Part shown: one piece after another, positions 16,708 to 25,050 of the stretch
Position numbering within the stretch: the stretch's first letter is position 1
Layout of the letters: the number at the start of each line of letters is the position of its first letter
Origin: Lentisphaeria bacterium
GTDB taxonomy: Bacteria; Verrucomicrobiota; Lentisphaeria; Victivallales; UBA1829
Direction of reading: 5' to 3'
DNA length: 36,396 bases
Assembly: GCA_017503545.1 (NCBI GenBank)
Contig: JAFVSW010000194.1
Location: forward strand, 1-36,396
Made by a program: the position numbers and the translations under genes
Notes under the pieces: generated by a model
What the model saw: only the letters and a program-made list of their open reading frames with translations
Databases searched by the model: none
Told to the model about the DNA's origin: nothing

Positions 16708-17334
16708 TCATTTTCTTTTATTTTTTCGCAATTCCTGTGTATATTCTTTGCGTTTTTTCAGGATATTGCGGACATAATTCTGTGTGGAACGGATATCGAT
16801 CCTATCGGCGACAGGATCATTTAATTTTTGCGGTTTCCATGCGGATGCACGCTGATATCCGGCATTGTATTCACACAACGCCAATGTTTCGCAATCCGTA
16901 TAACTTTTCCAGCGGCGCAACGCTCTGCCTAAATACCAGGAACCGATTTCGATATTGAGTTCCGGGTCCGCAAGGGCACCTTTGGATGGTGGACGGCGGG
17001 AATAGTATTTTGCCCAATCGGCGACGGCAAATTTCGGCATGATCTGCATCAAGCCGATTTCCCCTTTGCTGCCAATGGTGGAAGCATCAAATTTACTTTC
17101 CTGCCAGATGACAGCTTTTAATAAAGCGGGGTCAACACCATTGCGTTCCCCCGCTTTCAGAATAATAACATCATAAGCCTTGAACCGGGCATAATATTCC
17201 ATGGCAGAATGAACCCCGTTCCAGAGGATCATTGCCAATCCGGCGGCAGGGAGGCAGAAAAGCAGTAACAACGCTGCCGCTTGAGCTGAAGTCATGCGGC
17301 GGCGCGTTGAATAACTTTTTTTCCTCCGTACCAT
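16708..17334 (-). CDS. Lytic transglycosylase, SLT domain
   Basis: A 208-residue membrane-anchored murein lyase. An N-terminal transmembrane segment (~17-39) is followed by the SLT domain: 'GVDPALLKAVIWQESKF' with catalytic Glu79, 'GEIGLMQIMP' (91-100), and 'LALCEYNAGY' (151-160). It cleaves peptidoglycan glycan strands to 1,6-anhydro products at the outer face of the inner membrane. The gene lies 7 bases downstream of aspS, and its SD (AGGAG) is within the end of aspS, so the two are probably co-transcribed. Confidence 0.92.
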   Translation of the reverse strand: MVRRKKSYSTRRRMTSAQAAALLLLFCLPAAGLAMILWNGVHSAMEYYARFKAYDVIILKAGERNGVDPALLKAVIWQESKFDASTIGSKGEIGLMQIMPKFAVADWAKYYSRRPPSKGALADPELNIEIGSWYLGRALRRWKSYTDCETLALCEYNAGYQRASAWKPQKLNDPVADRIDIRSTQNYVRNILKKRKEYTQELRKNKRK

Positions 17335-17341
17335 TTACGGC

Positions 17342-19219
17342 TTACACTCCTGCAGCAGAGTCGGCGGCTGCCTGAGCTGCGGCTTCCGCTTCACGGATTT
17401 TGCTTGCGCGTTCATACAATTCTTTGTATGTTTCTTCGTAGCGGAGTTCCTGCGGAACAGGAATGATACGCAATTCACGCAACTGTTTCATATCCACATT
17501 GGCAGGAGCGTTCATCATCAGGTCCTGTGCCTGCTGGTTGAACGGGAATGCAATGACTTCACGGATATTCGGTTCATCAGCCAGGAGCATTGCCATACGG
17601 TCAACACCCGGAGCAATACCTCCGTGCGGGGGCGCACCGAGTTTGAATGCATGCATCATGCCGCCGAATTTTTCATCCACAGTTTCCCGTGTGTAACCGG
17701 CGATTTCAAATGCCTTGTACATGATTTCCGGACGATGGTTACGGATTGCACCGGAAGACAATTCGATACCGTTACAAACAATGTCGTACTGATATGCCAG
17801 AATATCAAGCGGATCTTTGTTGACGAGTGCATCCATTCCGCCCTGCGGCATGGAGAACGGGTTGTGGCTGAAGATGATCTGTTCTGTTTCCGGATCTTTT
17901 TCGAACATGGGGAAGTCCACGATCCAGCAGAATTTGAATACATTTCTGTCGATCAGATCCAGTGTGTCGGCAAAACGGGTCAGCACTTTACCGCCAATCT
18001 GGTTTGCAGCTTCCGTCTTATCTGCAATGAAGAACAGAGCATCGCCGTTTTCGATACCGGCAACTTTCATCAGTTCTGCGATTTCTTCTTCGCTCATGAA
18101 TTTCGCGATCGGACCTTTGCGTTCGCCTTCTTTGCTCCAGGTAATGTAACCGAGACCTTTGGAGCCACATTCTTTTGCGAATGCTTCCATCTTGTCATAC
18201 CAGGTACGCGGCTGAACACCGACAACGCCCGGAACACGGATACCTTTGACTGAACCACCGTTCTGAACAGTTGCTGCAAAGGCTTTGAAACCGGAGTTGC
18301 GGAACATTTCAGACAGGTTGATCATGAACAACGGATTGCGCAGATCCGGTTTGTCACTGCCGTATTTGTCCATCGCTTCCCGGAACGGGATACGGACGAA
18401 CGGAGCTTCATCCACTTTCTTTGTTGTGAATTTCGGGAAGATATCCATCAACAGAGATTCGATCACTGCGAACACATCTTCCTGTGTCACAAAGCTCATT
18501 TCCACGTCAAGCTGATAGAATTCACCGGGAGAACGGTCTGCACGGGCATCTTCGTCACGGAAGCAGGGCGCAATCTGGAAATAACGGTCAAAACCGGCAA
18601 CCATGAGAAGCTGTTTGAACTGCTGCGGAGCCTGGGGCAGAGCATAGAACTGACCGGGATGGACGCGGGACGGAACCAGGTAGTCACGTGCGCCTTCGGG
18701 TGAGCTGCTTGTGAGGATCGGAGTCTGATATTCATTGAATCCGAGATCCCACATTTTTTTGCGGATCGCCTGGATGAGTTTGGAACGCATGACAATGTTG
18801 TCATGGAGTTTGTCTCTGCGCAGGTCCAGGAAGCGGTATTTGAGACGGAGAGCTTCCGGTGCGCCTTCATCCTTCACGATCTGGAACGGAATGACTTCGC
18901 TTTCGCCGAGGACTTCCATCTGTTCGGCAACGATTTCAATTTCCCCGGTCGCAAGTTTCGGGTTGATTGTGGATTCTTCACGTGCGACAACATGGCCTGT
19001 AAAGCACAGGACTGTTTCCGGACGCCAGCGGTCCAATTCCTGATAAAAATCCATTTTCGGGTCGATAACAATCTGGGTCTTGCCATAATGGTCTCTCAAG
19101 TCAATAAAGATAACACCACCATGGTCACGGACACTGTTGATCCATCCTGAGACGCGGACTTCTTTGCCCACATCTGCTTTGCGGAGTTCGCCGCAAGTAT
19201 GCGTTCTGAATTCGTGCAT
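17342..19219 (-). CDS. aspS: Aspartyl-tRNA synthetase
   Basis: A 625-residue class II synthetase of the bacterial type. It has an N-terminal OB-fold anticodon domain (1 to ~110), class II motifs ('[22 protein letters not shown]', 'GVDRMAMLL' near the C-terminus) and the GAD insertion domain (~290-430). It charges tRNA with aspartate in the cytoplasm. 'RDHGG' near residue 33 has His where the E. coli enzyme has Leu; His at this site is associated with non-discriminating enzymes that also charge tRNA-Asn, which then requires GatCAB. The RBS GAGAGG supports the start. An Ala-rich tail ends the protein. Confidence 0.97.
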   Translation of the reverse strand: MHEFRTHTCGELRKADVGKEVRVSGWINSVRDHGGVIFIDLRDHYGKTQIVIDPKMDFYQELDRWRPETVLCFTGHVVAREESTINPKLATGEIEIVAEQMEVLGESEVIPFQIVKDEGAPEALRLKYRFLDLRRDKLHDNIVMRSKLIQAIRKKMWDLGFNEYQTPILTSSSPEGARDYLVPSRVHPGQFYALPQAPQQFKQLLMVAGFDRYFQIAPCFRDEDARADRSPGEFYQLDVEMSFVTQEDVFAVIESLLMDIFPKFTTKKVDEAPFVRIPFREAMDKYGSDKPDLRNPLFMINLSEMFRNSGFKAFAATVQNGGSVKGIRVPGVVGVQPRTWYDKMEAFAKECGSKGLGYITWSKEGERKGPIAKFMSEEEIAELMKVAGIENGDALFFIADKTEAANQIGGKVLTRFADTLDLIDRNVFKFCWIVDFPMFEKDPETEQIIFSHNPFSMPQGGMDALVNKDPLDILAYQYDIVCNGIELSSGAIRNHRPEIMYKAFEIAGYTRETVDEKFGGMMHAFKLGAPPHGGIAPGVDRMAMLLADEPNIREVIAFPFNQQAQDLMMNAPANVDMKQLRELRIIPVPQELRYEETYKELYERASKIREAEAAAQAAADSAAGV

Positions 19220-19342
19220 GTTTGCCTCTCTGTAAAAAAAATTATATTAATGTTGAAAATTTCATATTCCGGTAATATAGCACAGAATTGTAAAGTCTCC
19301 AATTAAAAAATGAAAGAATATCAAAGATTCTTGCATTTTTTT

Positions 19343-20188
19343 TCATGCAAGCGGCAAATTACTGGCTGCTTTGCACATTTTGTCATGCAATTCAATGACC
19401 GGTGTCGTAAATTCTTCCCCGTATTGACGGAGCAGACGGCAGGTCGCAAAACCTTCTGCCTTCCGGTTATATTCATCCAGCCATGCCTGCCGTTCTTCTG
19501 TCGCCGTGCCGTCATAAGGGAATTTGAATTTCAGAGCAGTTTTCATCCCCATCCGTGCCGGTTTCGGCGTCAAACGCGCCCGGTAACAATTCTGTTTTGC
19601 ACACAAGGTCGCATACAATTTATCCACCTGGAATGTGTACATGACTTTTTGTGCTGCATAGGAGTAAGCCGGGAACAGGGTGACAGACAGGATCAGGCGG
19701 ATTCCTTTGGCTGTTTCGTATACCCGGACACCAATGCCTTGAAATTCGCTCCCCGCAAGTAATTTATCCAGCATTGCCAGAATTTCGGCTTTCGGTTCCG
19801 GTCGTTTCTTGCCGAATAAAGACAGAAACCACTGTCCGAATGTACAGGGCAGGGGGTCAATATCAAGAATCGTATGATTTTCAGAGTTCAGAACAGCAGC
19901 ACCATACCGGTTGCGGCTGATGATATTGTGTTCATCCACCGTTTCCAATAATTCTTCGCAGACAGGGACTTCATATTCCATACCATCTTTGCGATCGGCA
20001 AAAAATGCATCCATTTCTGCCATTTTTTCATCGGAGGGACCACCGGCGATCCATTCTTTACAGTATTCCACTTTCCGGTCAAGAATGGAGTCGGCATGTT
20101 CTTCCGATTCATTGGAGCCGGCTTTAAAATGAAACACCGTATTGTCAATCTCCATTGTCCGCGTTTTCCAATAACGATAAATCCGCAT
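19343..20188 (-). CDS. Conserved-looking protein of unknown function
   Basis: A 281-residue soluble protein with no signal peptide or membrane segment. I do not recognise a family. Visible are a basic start (MRIYRYWKTRTMEID), an acidic N-terminal half, and a central 'LDIDPLPCTFGQWFLSLFGKKRPEPKAEI' region. The C-terminal basic region around 'TPKPARMGMKTALKFKFPYDG' is followed by 'WLDEYNRKAEGFATCRLLRQYG'. It has a good RBS (AAAGGA), lies 72 bases after pheT, and a hairpin at 20217-20248 separates them. It may therefore be expressed alone or by read-through. Confidence 0.75.
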   Translation of the reverse strand: MRIYRYWKTRTMEIDNTVFHFKAGSNESEEHADSILDRKVEYCKEWIAGGPSDEKMAEMDAFFADRKDGMEYEVPVCEELLETVDEHNIISRNRYGAAVLNSENHTILDIDPLPCTFGQWFLSLFGKKRPEPKAEILAMLDKLLAGSEFQGIGVRVYETAKGIRLILSVTLFPAYSYAAQKVMYTFQVDKLYATLCAKQNCYRARLTPKPARMGMKTALKFKFPYDGTATEERQAWLDEYNRKAEGFATCRLLRQYGEEFTTPVIELHDKMCKAASNLPLA

Positions 20189-20216
20189 ATTCTGAATCCT
20201 TTTATTGAATGATGAA

Positions 20217-20248
20217 CAGGGATTTGCCGGAAAATCAGCAAATCCCTG
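20217..20248 (-). terminator. Candidate terminator after pheT
   Basis: A perfect 11-bp stem, CAGGGATTTGC with GCAAATCCCTG, around a 10-base loop, 13 bases after the pheT stop. On the minus strand it is followed only by TTCATCATTC, so the T run is poor. It could be a weak terminator or an mRNA-stabilising hairpin. Confidence 0.5.
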
Positions 20249-20260
20249 CGGAAAATAAGA

Positions 20261-22648
20261 TCAGCGCAATTCTACGCCCAAACCTTTTTCCAGTTTGATA
20301 CGCAATTTTTCATGCGCAGTATTGACTTCGGTATCTGTCAATGTACGTTCGCTGGAACGGAAGACCAACGTATATGCCATACTCTTTTTGCCTTCGCCCA
20401 GAGATTTATCCTGGAACAGGTCAAAGAGTTCCACACGTTCCAGATTGGGTACATGGGCGTTCTTGATGAAGTCCATGACTTTGCGGTTTTCCAATTCCGC
20501 CGGCGCAAGAAACGCAACGTCACGTGTCGTCGCCGGGAACTGGGAAAGCGGCTGATAATCCGTACTCTTTGTTTTGCCTGCAAGCAGAACATCCAATTGC
20601 AGAATCGCAGCGTATAACGGAGTGGTCAGACGCATCCCTTTGGTCAGTTTCGGGTTGACTTCTCCCAGATAACCGCAAAGTTTGTTATCAATCTTGACTG
20701 CCGCACAGACACCTTTCAGGAAACGGGGATCTTCCGCCGTTTCAAAGGTTACACGCTGAAGACGGCGCAATTCAAAAAGCTGTTCCAACATGCCTTTGAG
20801 ATCATAGAAATCATAGGTCTGTTTCCGTTCCTGTCCGTAATATTCCGGGTGGATACGTCCGGTGAGCATGATGCCCAGTTCGTCACGTTCTTCCGGGAAT
20901 TTTTCCGGATTGGCACAGAATACATGCCCGATTTCAAACATCGCAAGGTCCGGATTCTGACGGGATACGTTACAGCGGATCGCAGCAAGCATACCCGGGA
21001 ACAGAGACGGACGCGGAATTGCAAGATCCAAACTGATCGGGTTGATCGGGCGAACCAGATCGTCCGCTGTGAAAATGCCATCCGCAGTAGCGGATTTTTC
21101 ATCGATCAAACTCATGGTGAGGATTTCATCCGCACCCAGGGCACACAACTGAGAGCGCAATACTTCCAGTTTGTAACAGTCGTCCATTTTGAAATCGGCA
21201 TTGAGAGAACGGATCGGAAGAGCAGGCAGCTTGTCAAGACCGTGGATACGGGCAACTTCTTCCGCCAGATCCGCTTCCCCGAATACATCGTACAAACGCC
21301 AGGACGGAACTTTGAAGGTGTTTTCGCCTTCCAGTTTGAATCCGAGGGAGGTCAGAATTTCTTTGATCCGGCAATCGCAAACATCCATACCCAGCAAACC
21401 GCGGATACGGCTGTAATCTGCTTCGATTACACGTTCTTCCACCGTTCCGGCAGAGGCTTCGCAATATTCTTCGTATGTGCCGCCTGCCAGTTCCAGAATC
21501 AATTGGAGCGCACGATGTCCAGCCGCAATTACATGATCACGGTCAACACCGCGTTCATAACGGTAAGACGCATCGGAGGCAAGTCCGAGACGGCGGGATG
21601 TCATGCGGATAAAGTCAGGCTGGAAGTATGCACTTTCCAACAGAACCGTATCCGTATCATCCTGAATACCGGAGTATTCACCGCCCATGACACCGGCGAT
21701 CGCCACCGGTTTTGCTTCGTCGCAAATGCAGAGATCTTCGGTTGTCAAATCATATTTCTTGCCGTCGAGAGCAACAATGCTTTCCCCCGCAGCAGCACGG
21801 CGGACCACAATTTTGCCGCCCTGAAGATTACGGATATCAAACGCATGGAGCGGTACACCATGTTCCAACATGACATAGTTGGTAATGTCAACCAGATTAT
21901 TGATTGGGCGGATGCCAACTGCATTCAGGGCTTTTTTCATCCATTCGGGAGATTCCCCGACTTTGACACCGCGGATGATACGTGCCGCATACAAGAGGCA
22001 AATATCCGTATCATTCAATGTGACAAGGGAGGTATTTTCTTTTGCATCACCGTTGCAGCAGCAGACATTGACTGCATCGGCTTTCAATTCCGTACCGAGC
22101 AGAGCCGCCAGGTCACGGGCAACCCCGATATGAGACAGCCAGTCCGGACGGTTCGGTGTGACAGAGCAATCGTAAACGGTATCGGAATCCAACAATTCGC
22201 CAAGGGGAACACCGAGTTTTGTATCGGCGGGCAGAATCATCAATCCATCATGATCGTTACCCAAACCAAGTTCCCGGGCGGAACACATCATACCGAAAGA
22301 TTCCACGCCGCGGAGTTTGCCTTTCTTGATGGTGAAAGAGCCTTCTGCATCCTGAAATACCGTGCCAATCGTGGCAAGAGGAACAATGTTCCCCGCATCA
22401 CAATTGGGGGCACCGCAGACGATTTGCAGAACTTCATCGCCCTTATCGACCTGGCAAACAGAGAGGTGATCGGAATTTTCATGTTTATTGCGGGAAAGGA
22501 TCTTTGCCGTTACAACACCTTCCGGGACAGAACCGGTTTTATTGACACCTTCCACTTCCAAACCAGCCATGGTCAGTTTTGCGGAAAGTTCTTCATCGGA
22601 CAAGGCAAAGTCCACATATTTTTTCAGCCAGCTTCTGGAGATATTCAT
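20261..22648 (-). CDS. pheT: Phenylalanyl-tRNA synthetase beta subunit
   Basis: A 795-residue subunit of the heterotetrameric enzyme. The N-terminal tRNA-binding EMAP-like domain (~39-150) contains 'ILSRNKHENSDHLSVCQVD' and 'IVCGAPNCDAGN'. B3/B4 editing-type and B5 domains follow, then the class II-like core and a C-terminal ferredoxin-fold anticodon-binding domain (~700-795, ending 'HEKLRIKLEKGLGVELR'). With PheS it attaches phenylalanine to tRNA-Phe and edits Tyr mischarging. It starts 11 bases after pheS with GAGGTG as SD. Length is normal for the bacterial family. Confidence 0.97.
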   Translation of the reverse strand: MNISRSWLKKYVDFALSDEELSAKLTMAGLEVEGVNKTGSVPEGVVTAKILSRNKHENSDHLSVCQVDKGDEVLQIVCGAPNCDAGNIVPLATIGTVFQDAEGSFTIKKGKLRGVESFGMMCSARELGLGNDHDGLMILPADTKLGVPLGELLDSDTVYDCSVTPNRPDWLSHIGVARDLAALLGTELKADAVNVCCCNGDAKENTSLVTLNDTDICLLYAARIIRGVKVGESPEWMKKALNAVGIRPINNLVDITNYVMLEHGVPLHAFDIRNLQGGKIVVRRAAAGESIVALDGKKYDLTTEDLCICDEAKPVAIAGVMGGEYSGIQDDTDTVLLESAYFQPDFIRMTSRRLGLASDASYRYERGVDRDHVIAAGHRALQLILELAGGTYEEYCEASAGTVEERVIEADYSRIRGLLGMDVCDCRIKEILTSLGFKLEGENTFKVPSWRLYDVFGEADLAEEVARIHGLDKLPALPIRSLNADFKMDDCYKLEVLRSQLCALGADEILTMSLIDEKSATADGIFTADDLVRPINPISLDLAIPRPSLFPGMLAAIRCNVSRQNPDLAMFEIGHVFCANPEKFPEERDELGIMLTGRIHPEYYGQERKQTYDFYDLKGMLEQLFELRRLQRVTFETAEDPRFLKGVCAAVKIDNKLCGYLGEVNPKLTKGMRLTTPLYAAILQLDVLLAGKTKSTDYQPLSQFPATTRDVAFLAPAELENRKVMDFIKNAHVPNLERVELFDLFQDKSLGEGKKSMAYTLVFRSSERTLTDTEVNTAHEKLRIKLEKGLGVELR

Positions 22649-22659
22649 AATCCATCACC

Positions 22660-23679
22660 TCAGAATTGATACAGGAAACGGACATCGTTGTCCGAGAAAA
22701 GACGTAAATCGTTAATGCGATGTTTCAGCATGGCAAGACGTTCCAGACCGAAACCAAAGGCAAAACCGCGGACTTCTTTGGGATCGTATCCCACATTTTC
22801 CAGAACTTTCGGATTCACCATACCCGCTCCCGCAATTTCCAGCCAGCCGGAATTCTTGCAGACATTGCAACCTTTACCGCCGCACATGACACAGGAAAAG
22901 TCACATTCCACACTGGGTTCCGTGAACGGGAAGAAGCTCGGACGCATACGGACCGCAATCTCACGGCCGAAATATTCCGATGCAAATGTCATCAGCGTTG
23001 TTTTCAGGTCCGCAAGAGATACATCCGTATCAATGTAAAGCCCTTCGATCTGATGGAAGTGTACCCCGTGTGTCGCATCCGGTGTGTCACGACGGTAACA
23101 ACGGCCCGGAGAAATAATACGGATCGGCGGCTTTTCCTTTTCCATCGTGCGGATCTGAACCGCAGAAGTCTGCGTACGCAAAAGACGTCCGTCGGACAGA
23201 TAGAAGGTATCTTTCACGTCTCTGGAGGGATGGCTCAACGGCGCATTCAATGCATCAAAGTTGTGCCAGATATCTTCCAGTTCCGGTCCGGATACTGCAA
23301 CAAAGCCCATCCGGCGGAAAATGGCACAACATTCTTCGATCGTCTGGCTGACCGGATGTTTCCGTCCGGCGTGGGGACGGCGGCCCGGCATGGTGACATC
23401 GATCGCAGAAGCCGCTGCGGCAGAGGATGCCGTTTTTTCTCTTGCGGCTTCGAGAGCGGTTGTAATGGCGACTTTGACTTCATTGAACGCCATACCAGCC
23501 TGTTTTTTGTTTTCGGGCGGGATTTTACCCATCATAGGGCTCAAAGCAGTGATGGCACCGCTACGGCCGATGGTACGGTTTTTGACAGCTTCGATATCCG
23601 CTTCGGTCTTTGCATTTTCCAGTGCGGCAAGTGCCTCATCCCGAATCGTATTAAGCTGTGACAAAAGTTCTTCCAGCAT
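22660..23679 (-). CDS. pheS: Phenylalanyl-tRNA synthetase alpha subunit
   Basis: A 339-residue catalytic subunit. An N-terminal coiled-coil region (~1-85) is followed by the class II core: 'HPVSQTIEECCAIFRRMGF', motif 2-like 'GRCYRRDTPDATHGVHFHQIEG', and motif 3 'GFAFGFGLERLAML'. A cysteine cluster 'CDFSCVMCGGKGCNVCKNSGW' is present as in many bacterial PheS. I chose the ATG at 23679, with AGGAG nine bases upstream, over an upstream in-frame ATG inside the rplT-pheS terminator. A strong hairpin before the gene may attenuate transcription from rplT. Confidence 0.97.
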   Translation of the reverse strand: MLEELLSQLNTIRDEALAALENAKTEADIEAVKNRTIGRSGAITALSPMMGKIPPENKKQAGMAFNEVKVAITTALEAAREKTASSAAAASAIDVTMPGRRPHAGRKHPVSQTIEECCAIFRRMGFVAVSGPELEDIWHNFDALNAPLSHPSRDVKDTFYLSDGRLLRTQTSAVQIRTMEKEKPPIRIISPGRCYRRDTPDATHGVHFHQIEGLYIDTDVSLADLKTTLMTFASEYFGREIAVRMRPSFFPFTEPSVECDFSCVMCGGKGCNVCKNSGWLEIAGAGMVNPKVLENVGYDPKEVRGFAFGFGLERLAMLKHRINDLRLFSDNDVRFLYQF

Positions 23680-23700
23680 ATTGATGATCTCCTGATAAAA

Positions 23701-23741
23701 TAAAAAAATGCGGACACGCCTTGAGTCAAGGCGGCCCGCAT
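23701..23741 (-). terminator. Strong intrinsic terminator/attenuator between rplT and pheS
   Basis: On the minus strand ATGCGG pairs with CCGCAT and encloses CGCCTTG/CAAGGCG with loop ACT, followed by a run of seven T (23701-23707 region). It lies 26 bases after the rplT stop and about 22 bases before the pheS start. I saw no leader peptide rich in Phe codons. Confidence 0.85.
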
Positions 23742-23766
23742 CGGGAAACAAAAATGTTCAGTTTAC

Positions 23767-24117
23767 TCAGCAGACCGCTTTGGCTTTTTCGACCAATGCG
23801 GTAAATGCTGCAGCATCATTCACTGCCATGTCAGCGAGAACCTTGCGGTTCAGGGAAATTTCAGCCTTCTTCAGACCGGCAATGAGTTTGCTGTAAGTGA
23901 AACCGTTCATGCGGCATGCCGCATTGATACGTACTGTCCAAAGACGACGGTACTGGCGTTTTTTCTGTTTTCTGCCAACGTAAGCGTGAGAATTCGCTTT
24001 ATCGATGGCATCATATACTGTACGGATGCGCTTGGAACTTGCACCGTAAAAACCTTTTGCGCGTTCTAATGCGCGTTTTCTGCGTTTTCTGGAAGGAACA
24101 GCGGATGTAACTCTCAT
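23767..24117 (-). CDS. rplT: 50S ribosomal protein L20
   Basis: A 116-residue basic ribosomal protein, full length for L20, with the characteristic 'RKRRKRALERAKGFYGASSKRIRTV' region and 'YVGRKQKKRQYRRLWTVRINAA'. It binds 23S rRNA early in large-subunit assembly. In other bacteria it represses its own operon by binding the infC-rpmI-rplT mRNA. SD GGAG. It follows rpmI by 45 bases. Confidence 0.98.
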   Translation of the reverse strand: MRVTSAVPSRKRRKRALERAKGFYGASSKRIRTVYDAIDKANSHAYVGRKQKKRQYRRLWTVRINAACRMNGFTYSKLIAGLKKAEISLNRKVLADMAVNDAAAFTALVEKAKAVC

Positions 24118-24162
24118 GTCAGTATCTCCAAATAAATATGTTTACTGGTTAAAAACTCAAGC

Positions 24163-24360
24163 TCAGCCGTAGGGCAGGGCTTTTTTCAAACGCTGGGCGT
24201 GTGCTGCGGGAAGCAGTCCGTCCTGACGCATGTGACGTTTACGTTTGCTGTTTTTGCTGCTCATGAGGTGGCGGCGTCCGGGCTTGCTGATCATGTACTT
24301 GCCCGTTGCTGTCCGCTTCACACGTTTCGCAATACATTTGCGAGTCTTCATCTTCGGCAT
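24163..24360 (-). CDS. rpmI: 50S ribosomal protein L35
   Basis: A 65-residue very basic protein, the normal size of L35, with 'MPKMKTRKCIAKRVKRTATGK' at the N-terminus and 'RRHLMSSKNSKRKRHMRQDGLL' in the middle. SD AGGAGATG. It lies between infC (90 bases) and rplT (45 bases), the order conserved in most bacteria. Confidence 0.98.
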   Translation of the reverse strand: MPKMKTRKCIAKRVKRTATGKYMISKPGRRHLMSSKNSKRKRHMRQDGLLPAAHAQRLKKALPYG

Positions 24361-24434
24361 CGTTTCATCTCCTTGTGTTGATGAGGTTAATACTTTCCGG
24401 AAGGGCAGATGCCAGCCGCCCCCGGCGTTCTATG

Positions 24435-24455
24435 GCTGAGAAAACCTTTCTCAGC
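24435..24455 (-). promoter_or_regulatory. Hairpin overlapping the infC stop codon
   Basis: GCTGAGAAA and TTTCTCAGC form a perfect 9-bp stem with a three-base loop and include the infC TGA. No T run follows on the minus strand, so it is not a terminator. Its place before rpmI fits an mRNA control or processing element, possibly part of L20 feedback (inference). Confidence 0.45.
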
Positions 24456-24966
24456 GTTTGGGACTGAAGCTCACACAGATGGACTTGCCGAACAATTTCG
24501 GTGTGCCGTCCGCAGTTCCGTGTTCTGCCAGATCCCCGGTAATTTTTTCGATCAGTTCATAGCCCATGTCAGGACGGGCCATTTCACGGCCTTTCAGCAT
24601 CAACGTGATTTTCAGTTTGCTTCCTTCACCGAGAAACTCAATCCCGTGTTTGATCTTCGTTTCATAATCATGTGTATCGATATGAAGACGGAATTTGATT
24701 TCTTTCACTTTCTGCGTCGCAAGACTTTTCTTTTTCTGATCCTTCAGTTTCTTTTTCTGCTCGTAACACAACTTTCCAAAGTCCATGATACGGCAAACCG
24801 GAGGCTCACTTGTCTCTGCAACCAGTACAAGATCCAGTTTCGCTTCTTCGGCGGCCTGACACGCCGGACCTAAACGCATTTTGCCCAACTGTTCACCTTC
24901 CGGTCCAATTACCAGCAAATCGCGGTCCGCGTATGCCCTGTCATTTTTTAAAAGCAACTTGGCGAT
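24451..24966 (-). CDS. infC: Translation initiation factor IF-3 (probable AUC start)
   Basis: About 171 residues. The N-terminal domain includes 'KNDRAYADRDLLVIGPEGEQLGKM', then a linker and the C-terminal domain 'KEIKFRLHIDTHDYETKIKHGIEFL...ITLMLKGREMARPDMG'. It binds the 30S subunit, blocks premature 50S joining and proofreads start codons. The only in-frame ATG (24981) has no SD in front. A strong GGAGGG begins inside that codon and lies seven bases before ATC at 24966. Non-AUG infC starts (AUU in E. coli) allow IF-3 to repress its own synthesis, so AUC is my preferred start. If the ATG is used, the protein is five residues longer. Confidence 0.95.
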   Translation of the reverse strand: MAKLLLKNDRAYADRDLLVIGPEGEQLGKMRLGPACQAAEEAKLDLVLVAETSEPPVCRIMDFGKLCYEQKKKLKDQKKKSLATQKVKEIKFRLHIDTHDYETKIKHGIEFLGEGSKLKITLMLKGREMARPDMGYELIEKITGDLAEHGTADGTPKLFGKSICVSFSPKR

Positions 24967-25050
24967 GGTAGCGCCCTCCATGTTGATGTTGCATTATTAA
25001 TTTCTAACGGATAACCCGCTTTCCGCAGGTTATCCAATTAATATAGCACA

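Noticed and set aside
20849..22669. A 606-residue frame antisense to pheT
   Set aside because: It mirrors the coding strand of a clear pheT gene. The translation is Phe/Arg/Ile-rich without domains, typical of an antisense shadow in codon-biased DNA.
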